Positions 57,664-64,000 of a stretch of 64,000 bases of DNA are shown here, piece by piece. The notes beneath the pieces were generated by a model, which was not told where the DNA came from, made no database searches, and saw only the letters and a list, made by a program, of their open reading frames with translations. Where the stretch lies: NCBI RefSeq assembly GCF_015904235.1, contig NZ_JADZLT010000050.1, positions 1 to 64,000 on the forward strand. The letters run 5' to 3'. The translations under genes and the position numbers were made by a program. Each line of letters starts with the position of its first letter. Within the stretch, counting starts at the first letter, position 1. Source of the DNA: Methylobrevis albus (lineage in GTDB: Bacteria > Pseudomonadota > Alphaproteobacteria > Rhizobiales > Pleomorphomonadaceae).

Positions 57664-57891
57664 TCAGAGGACGAGCAGGAACGCGATGACGAGCGCGAAG
57701 ATGCCGAGGCCTTCCGCGAGCGCCGCGCCGATGAGCGCGTTGGTGAACTGCTCCTTGGCCGCCGACGGGTTGCGCAGGGCGCCCGAGAGGAAGTTGCCGA
57801 AGATGTTGCCGACGCCGATGGCGGCGAGGCCCATGCCGAGACAGGCGATACCGGCACCGAGCAGCTTCGAGGCTTCCGCGTCCATATTCAT
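57664..57891 (-). CDS. atpE: ATP synthase F0 subunit c
   Basis: 75-residue c subunit, two membrane helices forming the proton-driven ring. Helix 1 has GAGIACLGMGLAAIGVGNIFG, the polar loop contains RNPSA, and the proton-carrying glutamate is in ALAEGLGIFALVIAFLLVL. About ten or more copies are needed per complex. Confidence 0.97.
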   Translation of the reverse strand: MNMDAEASKLLGAGIACLGMGLAAIGVGNIFGNFLSGALRNPSAAKEQFTNALIGAALAEGLGIFALVIAFLLVL

Positions 57892-57989
57892 TCTCCTTCA
57901 GTTTAACCGTGGCGATCTGCGATCTGACCAGAGGGGACAGCACCGGACCCGATCTGTTGCGGGCCAGGCGCCGGTGACGTTGCCGGCTA

Positions 57990-58769
57990 TCAGTGGTGCG
58001 GGTGCAGGGCGTCCTTGAGATAGACGCAGGTGAGAACCGCGAACACGAAGGCCTGCAGGAAAGACACGAGGAACTCGAGCGCCGTGATGGCCACCGTCAT
58101 CAGGAACGGGGCGATCGCGCCGATGGCGCCGAAGAAGCCGAAGGCGCCGAGCGTGCCGATGAAGCCGGCGAAGACCTTCAGCACGATGTGGCCGGCGAGC
58201 ATGTTGCCGAACAGACGCAGCGAGAGCGACACCGGCCGGGCGAAGAACGAGATGAACTCGATCACGCTGATCAGCGGCAGCAGCACGATCGGCACGCCGT
58301 GCGGCACGAACAGCTTTAGGAAACCGACGCCGTTCTTGACGAAGCCGACGACGATGACGACGCCGATCACCAGCAGCGCCAGCGAGGCGGTCACGACGAT
58401 CTGGCTGGTCACCGTGAAGAAGTACGGCACCATGCCGAGCAGATTGAGCGTCAGGATGAAGGTGAACAGCGAGAAGACGAAGGGGAAAAAGCGCATCCCC
58501 TCTTCGCCGAGCACCTGCCGCACCGTGCCGGCAATGAACTCGTAGAGCAGTTCCACCACCGACTGCACCCGGCCCGGGACCAGCTTGCGCGAGCTCGTGC
58601 CCAGCAGCAGCAGCCCGACGATGATGGCGACGGCGACAAACATGAACAGCGAGGAGTTCTGGAACGCCAGCTTCATGTCCGCGATGCGGCCAAGCGGAAC
58701 CAGATCGTTGACGATGAACTGATGTACCGGATCCACCCTGTCGGCCGTTGCCACCTGCTCACTCCCCAT
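57990..58769 (-). CDS. atpB: ATP synthase F0 subunit a
   Basis: 259-residue a subunit with about six membrane helices, the stator half of the proton channel. The essential arginine is in PVSLSLRLFGNMLAGHIVLK; N-terminal DPVHQFIVNDLVPL and C-terminal LEFLVSFLQAFVFAVLTCVYLKDA are typical. Start ATG at 58769; it follows atpI by 91 bases. Confidence 0.96.
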   Translation of the reverse strand: MGSEQVATADRVDPVHQFIVNDLVPLGRIADMKLAFQNSSLFMFVAVAIIVGLLLLGTSSRKLVPGRVQSVVELLYEFIAGTVRQVLGEEGMRFFPFVFSLFTFILTLNLLGMVPYFFTVTSQIVVTASLALLVIGVVIVVGFVKNGVGFLKLFVPHGVPIVLLPLISVIEFISFFARPVSLSLRLFGNMLAGHIVLKVFAGFIGTLGAFGFFGAIGAIAPFLMTVAITALEFLVSFLQAFVFAVLTCVYLKDALHPHH

Positions 58770-58860
58770 TTCCAGGCCAAGAGGCCAGAAGCTAACGACC
58801 GGCGCGCGTCCTGCGCCGCATTCCGTGGACCGTTCGCCCGTCCGGGCTCCGGTCCGCCGA

Positions 58861-59202
58861 TCAGTCCGGCATCCGGCTGCTGCGGATCATCGCCATGACA
58901 CCGGCGGCGAAGCCGAGCAGCAAGAGCACGATCAGGCCGATCGGCGACGTTCCGGCGAGGCTATCGACGCCCCAACCGAGAAGCGCACCGACCAGCACGC
59001 AGCCCGTGAACTCGCTCGCAAGGCGAAAGGCCTTGCTGTAGTTCGTGCCGAAGGTTGCCACAGCAGGCTTTTCGGCCTGTTCGCGCTGGGCTTTCACCCG
59101 GGCGAGGCTCTGGTCGAGCTGTGCCCGGCGGGATGCAAGCTCGGCATCGGAGATCGGCCGTTCCGGGCCGCCCTCTCCGTCACCGCGTCCGTCGCTCGTC
59201 AT
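58861..59202 (-). CDS. atpI: AtpI/AtpZ-type ATP synthase accessory protein
   Basis: 113-residue protein with two C-terminal membrane helices (EFTGCVLVGALLGWGVDSLAG; IGLIVLLLLGFAAGVMAMI) after a charged coiled N-terminal half. AtpI-type proteins help assemble the c ring and may carry Mg2+. ATG at 59202 is favoured over an upstream GTG or ATG. First gene of the F0 operon, 56 bases after the predicted promoter. Confidence 0.9.
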   Translation of the reverse strand: MTSDGRGDGEGGPERPISDAELASRRAQLDQSLARVKAQREQAEKPAVATFGTNYSKAFRLASEFTGCVLVGALLGWGVDSLAGTSPIGLIVLLLLGFAAGVMAMIRSSRMPD

Positions 59203-59264
59203 GGAGAATCCCCCGACTGCCCCGCACGCCCGGCTCGCACCGCCGCCCCTTCGAAGTCGGGCGC

Positions 59265-59293
59265 ACAATAGTCAGCGGTCCAAATGCTGTCAA
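59265..59293 (-). promoter_or_regulatory. sigma70-type promoter of the F0 operon
   Basis: On the minus strand TTGACA (59288-59293), exactly 17 bases, then TATTGT (59265-59270). Perfect -35 and four of six -10 bases; transcription would begin near 59258, about 55 bases before the atpI ATG. Confidence 0.75.
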
Positions 59294-59419
59294 GGCGAGC
59301 AGGGAAAGAGATATGCATTTGTTTTTATTGCGATTTCTTCGCTTGTACGGCTTTCGGAGCAGCCCGGGGACGGCGCCGGATTGCCGCAGTGCCGCATGGG
59401 AACCGGCGGCTTGGCCCGT

Positions 59420-62400
59420 TCAGACCGCCTCGCGGAAGGATTCGGCGGTTTCGAGATCGACCGAGACGAGCTGCGAGACGCCGCGTTCGGCCATGGTGAC
59501 GCCGAACAGGCGACTCATCCGGGCCATGGTGATCGGGTTGTGGGTGATGACGACGAAGCGGGTCTCGGTCTGGCGTGCCATCTCGTCGAGCAGGTCGCAG
59601 TAGCGCTCGACGTTGGCGTCGTCGAGCGGGGCATCGACCTCGTCGAGGACGCAGATCGGGGCGGGGTTGGTGAGGAACACCGCGAAGATCAGCGCCATCG
59701 CGGTCAGCGCCTGCTCGCCGCCCGAGAGCAGCGTCATCGTCTGCGGCTTCTTGCCCGGCGGCCGGGCGAGGATTTCCAGCCCGGCCTCGAGCGGATCCTC
59801 CGAATCGACGAGCTGCAATTCGGCGGTGCCGCCGCCGAAGAGATGGGTGAACAGCCGGCGGAAATGCCCGTCGACGACGCCGAAGGCGGCGAGCAGGCGC
59901 TCGCGCGCCTCCTTGTTGAGACTCTGGATCGCCCCGCGCAGGCGGCGGATCGCCTCGACGAGATCATCGCGCTCGGCGATCAGCGCGGTGCGCCGCGCGT
60001 CGACCTCGGTCGCCTCGTCGTCGGCCTGCAGGTTGACGCCGCCGAGCCGCTCGCGCTCCTGGCGCAGGCGGTCGAGCCGCTGTTCGATGCCGGCGAGGTC
60101 CGGCAGCGGCGCCTCCGGCTTCAGCTCGGCGAGGCTTGCCAGCCCGGCCGGCTGCATCTCGAACTGCTCGGCGATCGCCGCCTCGAGCTCGGCGCGGCGG
60201 CCGGCGACCGATTCGCGGCGCTCCTCGGCCCGCGCGCGGCGCTCGCGCATATCGGAAAGCAGTTGCAGCGCGGCCTTCGCCGCCCGGTCCGCCTCCGCCG
60301 CGGTCTTCTCCCCGGCCGCGAGCGCCTCGGCGGCGACGCGCGCGTCGCGCTCGGCGGCGGCGATGCCGCTTTCCAGCCGGCGGCGCTCGGCGGCGATCTC
60401 GTCGGGGCGGCTGTCGAGGGTGGCGCGTTCGGCGGTGATGTCCTGCTGGCGGCCGGCGAGCACGGCGGTCTGGGCACGCGCATCGGCGAGCCGCCTGGCC
60501 CAGCCGTCGCGGTCGCGGACGAGCTGGTCGAGGCGGCGGGTCCGCTCGGCGGCTTCGCGGGCGAGCGCCTCCACGGCGACGCGCTGCTCGGCGACCCGGG
60601 CGCGCTGTTCGGCGACCAGCATCCGCTGGCCCTGCAGCTCGGCGACGAGATCGGCGACGTCGGGAACGGCGGCGAGGGCGTCTGCCGCGCGGCGCTCGGC
60701 GGTCGCCGCCTCGTCGCTGGCCGCGGCGAGGCGCGCCCGCGATTCCAAGAGCGCGGTGCGGCGGCTGGCGAGTTCGGCGACGGCGCGCTCGGCGCGGGCG
60801 AGGCGGTCGCGGGCGTCGCCGAGGCCGCGGTTGGCGGTGCGCACCGCCTCGCGGGCGACGCGCTCGGCCTCCGCCGCGCCGCGCTGGCGGGCTTGCGCCT
60901 CCTGCAGCACGCGCCGGCGCTCGGCGAGGCGCGCCTGCGCCTCGCGGCGCTGCACGTCGAGCTCGGCGAGGCGGTTGCGGCCGGCGAGGCGCTGGGCGGC
61001 CGGGGTCGGCGCCTCGGCGGCGGCGAGGTAGCCGTCCCAGCGCCAGAGATCGCCCTCGCGGGAGACGAGGCTCTGGCCGGGCTTCAGGGCGAGCCGCAGC
61101 CGGGGACCGTCCTCCCGCGCGACGAGGCCGATCTGGGCGAGGCGGCGGACGAGTTCCGGCGGGCCGTTCACCCGGGCGCCGAGCGGCTCGGCACCCTCGG
61201 GCAACGGCGCGTCGCCGTCGGGCTCGCCCGGCATCGCCCAATGCGCCGGCGCGCGGGCGTCGACCGGCGCCTCGATGTCGTCGCCGAGGGCCACCCCCAG
61301 CGCCGTCTCGTAGCCGCGCTGGGCGGTGAGGCGGTCGACGAGCGGCGGAAAGAGCTGGCCGTTCTCGACGTTGAGGATGCGGGCGAGCGTGCGGGCCTCG
61401 GTGTCGAGGCGGCCGGCCTCGCGTTCGGCTTCGGCGAGGGGCCCGCGGGCGCTGCGCTCGGCGCGGACGGCGCCCTCCAGTGCGGCCTCGGCCGCGGCGG
61501 CGGCCGCCTCGGCGGTACCGAGGCGCTGCTCGGCGGTCTCGAGGTCTGCACGGGCGGACACCCGGGCGTCGGTCTCGGCGAGTCGGCCGTCGAGCGCGGC
61601 GATCTCGCCGTCGGCGCGGGCGAGGTCCTGGCGCGCCCTGGCCGCCCGGTCGGTGGTGTCGCGGGCGGCGCGCTCGGCGGCGGCGCGGCGGGCGACGGCA
61701 TCGGCGTGGCGTCCCGTGGCGGCGGCGAGCGCGGCTTCGGCGAGGCCGAGGTCGGTGGCGGCGGCATCGTGGGCGGCGGTGGCCGCGGCGCGGCGGGCGC
61801 CCTCCCCTTCGGACGCGGCGCGGATTGCGGCGATCTCGGCGTCGAGGCCGCCGAGGCGGTCGTCGTTTTCCGCGACCAGCGCGGCTTCGCGGGCGAGGTC
61901 GCGGGCGGCTTCCTCGCCGCGGCGGGTGAGGTCGGCGAGGCGGACGCGGACCCGCTCCGCCTCGGCCGCGGCGTCGGCGAGGGCGAAGCGCAGCCGCTGC
62001 AGGCCGGCGGCGCTCGCGGTCGCCGCCTCGCGCAAGTCAGGCAGGTGCAGGGCGGCAACGGCCTCGGCCCGCGCGGCCTCGCCTTGCGCGGCCTGGGCGT
62101 CGGCCAGCGCCAGCACCGCCGCGTCGAAGGCGGCGGCGGCGTCCGCCTCCGCCGACACGGCCGCGCGCCAGCGCAGCCAGGCGGCGAGCGCCTCGTGCTT
62201 GCGGATATCGGCGGAGAGGTTGCGGTAACGGCCGGCCTGGCGCGACTGGCGGCGCAGCGCGTCGAGCCGCAGGTCGATCTCGCGCAGCACGTCTTCCAGC
62301 CGGTCGAGGTTCTGCTCGGCGGCGCGCAGGCGGATCTCGGCCTCGTTGCGGCGGCTGTGCAGGCCGGAAATGCCGGCGGCCTCCTCGAGGATCATCCGGC

Positions 62401-62878
62401 GCGCGGTGGGCTTTGCCGCGATCAGCTCGCCGATCTGGCCCTGGCGCACCATCGCCGGCGAGCGGGCGCCGGTGGAGGCGTCCGCGAACAGCAGCTGGAC
62501 GTCGCGGGCGCGCACCTCGCGGCCGTTGATGCGGTAGACCGAGCCGGCGGCGCGCTCGATCCGGCGCGAGACCTCCAGCATGTCGGCATCGTTGAAGGCG
62601 GCGGGGGCGCGGCGGTCCTCGTTGCCGAGGAACAGCGTCACCTCGGCGCTGTTGCGCGCCGGGCGGTGGCCGGAGCCGGAGAAGATCACGTCGTCCATGC
62701 CGGACGCGCGCATGTTCTTGTAGGAATTCTCGCCCATGACCCAGCGCAGGGCCTCGACGAGATTGGACTTGCCGCAGCCGTTCGGCCCGACCACGCCGGT
62801 GAGGCCGGGCTCGATGACGAATTCGATCGGCTCCACGAAGGACTTGAAGCCGAGAATGCGGAGTTTCCTGAATCTCAT
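59420..62878 (-). CDS. smc: chromosome segregation protein SMC
   Basis: 1152-residue structural maintenance of chromosomes ATPase, which with ScpA/ScpB compacts and separates sister chromosomes. Walker A GPNGCGKSNLVEALRWVMGE at residues 33-52; long alanine/arginine-rich coiled coil; hinge at about 500-640; second coil; signature LSGGEQALTAMALIF and Walker B CVLDEVDAPLDD near the C terminus. It starts 61 bases after the DsbA-like gene. Gene order DUF721-dsbA-smc is conserved in Hyphomicrobiales. Confidence 0.97.
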   Translation of the reverse strand: MRFRKLRILGFKSFVEPIEFVIEPGLTGVVGPNGCGKSNLVEALRWVMGENSYKNMRASGMDDVIFSGSGHRPARNSAEVTLFLGNEDRRAPAAFNDADMLEVSRRIERAAGSVYRINGREVRARDVQLLFADASTGARSPAMVRQGQIGELIAAKPTARRMILEEAAGISGLHSRRNEAEIRLRAAEQNLDRLEDVLREIDLRLDALRRQSRQAGRYRNLSADIRKHEALAAWLRWRAAVSAEADAAAAFDAAVLALADAQAAQGEAARAEAVAALHLPDLREAATASAAGLQRLRFALADAAAEAERVRVRLADLTRRGEEAARDLAREAALVAENDDRLGGLDAEIAAIRAASEGEGARRAAATAAHDAAATDLGLAEAALAAATGRHADAVARRAAAERAARDTTDRAARARQDLARADGEIAALDGRLAETDARVSARADLETAEQRLGTAEAAAAAAEAALEGAVRAERSARGPLAEAEREAGRLDTEARTLARILNVENGQLFPPLVDRLTAQRGYETALGVALGDDIEAPVDARAPAHWAMPGEPDGDAPLPEGAEPLGARVNGPPELVRRLAQIGLVAREDGPRLRLALKPGQSLVSREGDLWRWDGYLAAAEAPTPAAQRLAGRNRLAELDVQRREAQARLAERRRVLQEAQARQRGAAEAERVAREAVRTANRGLGDARDRLARAERAVAELASRRTALLESRARLAAASDEAATAERRAADALAAVPDVADLVAELQGQRMLVAEQRARVAEQRVAVEALAREAAERTRRLDQLVRDRDGWARRLADARAQTAVLAGRQQDITAERATLDSRPDEIAAERRRLESGIAAAERDARVAAEALAAGEKTAAEADRAAKAALQLLSDMRERRARAEERRESVAGRRAELEAAIAEQFEMQPAGLASLAELKPEAPLPDLAGIEQRLDRLRQERERLGGVNLQADDEATEVDARRTALIAERDDLVEAIRRLRGAIQSLNKEARERLLAAFGVVDGHFRRLFTHLFGGGTAELQLVDSEDPLEAGLEILARPPGKKPQTMTLLSGGEQALTAMALIFAVFLTNPAPICVLDEVDAPLDDANVERYCDLLDEMARQTETRFVVITHNPITMARMSRLFGVTMAERGVSQLVSVDLETAESFREAV

Positions 62879-62939
62879 CCGTCAATCCGGGCCGGCGCCA
62901 GCCGGGCGTGTTTCGCCCGGCCGGTCGTTCCGGTCGGGA

Positions 62940-63581
62940 TCAGCTCTTCAGCAGCGGCGTGATCGCGGCGTCGAGTTCGTCCATCGAGAGCGCGCCGCTC
63001 TTCTTCTCGCCGTTGATGAAGAAGGTCGGCGTCGCGTCGACGCCGAATTCCTGCGCCGCGCGATTGCGCACCCAGTTCACTCCATCGAGCAGCTCCTGGT
63101 TTTTCAAGGCCGCCTCGAAGCTTTCCTGTGTGAAACCGACCTGGCGGGCGATTCCGAGCAGCGCCGTGACCGGATCGTCGGTGTAGGCCCACTGGCGCTG
63201 CGTCTCGAACAGCAGCGACACCATCTCGAAATAGCGGTCGCCGGGAGCGGCGCGCGCCAGCATGAAGCCGGCGGCGGCGAGCGGGTCGAGCGGGAACTCG
63301 CGCAGGATGAAGCGCGCCTGCCCGGTGTCGACGTACTTGGTCTTGAACGCCTCATAGGTATCGGCGTGGAAGCGGGCGCAGTGGCCGCAGGTCATCGAGG
63401 CGTACTCGATGACGGTCACCGGCGCGGTCTCCTCGCCGAGGCTCATCTCGCCGAGCGGGCCGGGCACCATCAGCTTCACGCCGTCCACGGTCTGGGCGAA
63501 GCTCGCCCTGACGAAGCCCGGCAGCATCAGGAGGCCGATGCCGACGGCAGTGCCGGCGAGGAGGTCTCTACGGGTCAGCAT
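62940..63581 (-). CDS. DsbA-like thioredoxin-fold protein, Tat-type signal
   Basis: 213-residue periplasmic thiol-disulfide protein of the DsbA family. The N terminus LTRRDLLAGTAVGIGLLMLPG has a twin-arginine-like motif; the active site is CGHC within YASMTCGHCARFH. FGVDATPTFFING gives the cis-proline loop. It probably forms or isomerises disulfides, or reduces a specific partner. No other dsb gene is near. Confidence 0.93.
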   Translation of the reverse strand: MLTRRDLLAGTAVGIGLLMLPGFVRASFAQTVDGVKLMVPGPLGEMSLGEETAPVTVIEYASMTCGHCARFHADTYEAFKTKYVDTGQARFILREFPLDPLAAAGFMLARAAPGDRYFEMVSLLFETQRQWAYTDDPVTALLGIARQVGFTQESFEAALKNQELLDGVNWVRNRAAQEFGVDATPTFFINGEKKSGALSMDELDAAITPLLKS

Positions 63582-63726
63582 CTCGGTTTCCTCTTCCTTG
63601 CCCGCCGGTGCGGGGTCTGTTCGTGCGATCTCATGCGGTAATTATGGCCGGAGAACGCCCGCGCCAAAACCTATTTCGGCCACGACGCGGCGGCGCGTTC
63701 AGCTTTTCGTGAAAGCCGGGCCGGGA

Positions 63727-64000
63727 TCAGCGGCGATCGCGCTGCGCGACGGCACGGCCGAGCCGCTCGACGGCCGCCCTGAGGCCGTCGTCGGCGATCG
63801 GCGCGCAGGTCGCCGTCACCCGCGCCGCATCGGCGGGCAGCAGCGGGCCGGGGCGCGGCCTTGCATGCTTCGCCGGCCGGCGTAGCGGCGTCTGCACCAG
63901 CTTGATGCGGCCGACGGCCTTCCAGCCGAAGAACATGTTGATCCGCTCCATCACCACCGGCAGCTCGTGCTGCAACCGCAGCGCCACCGACGGCGCGCAG
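63727..64000 (-). CDS. DUF721/DciA-like protein, 3' part (cut by window end)
   Basis: C-terminal 90 residues or so of a DUF721 family protein; the gene continues beyond 64000. The visible part has VALRLQHELPVVMERINMFFGWKAVGRIKLVQTP, given here as two family segments, the typical DUF721 end of the conserved core, followed by a basic tail. DUF721 proteins include DciA, a loader of the replicative helicase, but alphaproteobacterial members are often only DciA-like. The in-frame GTG at 63987 is not its true start. Confidence 0.8.
   Translation of the reverse strand, partial: CAPSVALRLQHELPVVMERINMFFGWKAVGRIKLVQTPLRRPAKHARPRPGPLLPADAARVTATCAPIADDGLRAAVERLGRAVAQRDRR

Overview
The window is a high-GC (mostly 65-72% G+C by eye) chromosomal segment from an alphaproteobacterium, most likely of the order Hyphomicrobiales (Rhizobiales). 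The basis is gene content and order: F0 genes atpI-atpB-atpE-atpF'-atpF separate from F1 and next to rnhB; DUF721-dsbA-smc; ispB divergent from DUF2007-methyltransferase-S49 peptidase-glyQ-glyS; xseB-dxs and tlyA-RumA-type methyltransferase; ETF-QO with a family 4-type uracil-DNA glycosylase; a cyanide-insensitive type bd oxidase. I see no tRNA, rRNA, CRISPR array, insertion sequence or prophage. Nearly all of it is ordinary core chromosome.

Layout. 1-6.0 kb (minus strand): an imelysin/iron-type operon made of a cysteine-rich unknown, imelysin, di-heme oxidoreductase (DHOR), a second imelysin with an altered motif, and DUF1513. 6.2-9.3 kb: an NCS2 nucleobase transporter facing a class II HDAC-like amidohydrolase, then xseB and dxs. 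11.4-13.7 kb: a patch that looks foreign, with a HipB-like antitoxin gene lacking hipA but preceded by four HipB-type operator sites, and a membrane-anchored Sel1-repeat protein. 13.9-17.5 kb: MFS transporter, tlyA and an RNA m5U-type methyltransferase as an overlapping operon, then a DUF3309 miniprotein. 17.6-18.3 kb: a low-GC FkbM methyltransferase. 18.4-25.8 kb: ispB and, divergently, the glyQ/glyS block. 26-31 kb: quinone oxidoreductase (AcuI/YhdH type), SleB cell-wall hydrolase, fabI-phosphatase pair and a lipoprotein. 31-35.6 kb: Lrp regulator divergent from alanine dehydrogenase, then ppdK. 36-39.3 kb: TPR protein, ispE and a secreted SRPBCC protein. 39.4-46.5 kb: malic enzyme-PTA hybrid, GAF-GGDEF-EAL protein, ceramidase-like membrane protein, FNT channel and moaB. 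46.5-51.5 kb: glycosyltransferase, PA0069-type radical SAM protein, ETF-QO and DUF1194. 51.7-55.2 kb: cioAB and uracil-DNA glycosylase. 55.5-64 kb: rnhB, the F0 operon, smc, a DsbA-like protein and the 3' end of a DUF721 gene.

How the genes work together. dxs and ispE belong to the MEP isoprenoid pathway, whose product is used by IspB to make the ubiquinone side chain; ETF-QO and CioAB then use the quinone pool, and the F0 genes encode the membrane half of ATP synthase. Alanine dehydrogenase, PPDK and malic enzyme all act at the pyruvate node. glyQ/glyS and the RNA methyltransferases serve translation; smc, rnhB and UDG serve chromosome maintenance.

Points most worth a second look: the four-operator orphan hipB; two dispersed copies of a ~160-bp element with 41-42-bp inverted arms; a strong hairpin directly after atpE; the paired imelysins of which one has lost the motif histidine; the cysteine-rich protein heading that operon; and a uracil-DNA glycosylase with only two of the four usual Fe-S ligand positions. 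No clearly new multi-gene system stands out; the imelysin operon with its cysteine-rich leader gene and the hipB/Sel1 patch are the closest candidates.
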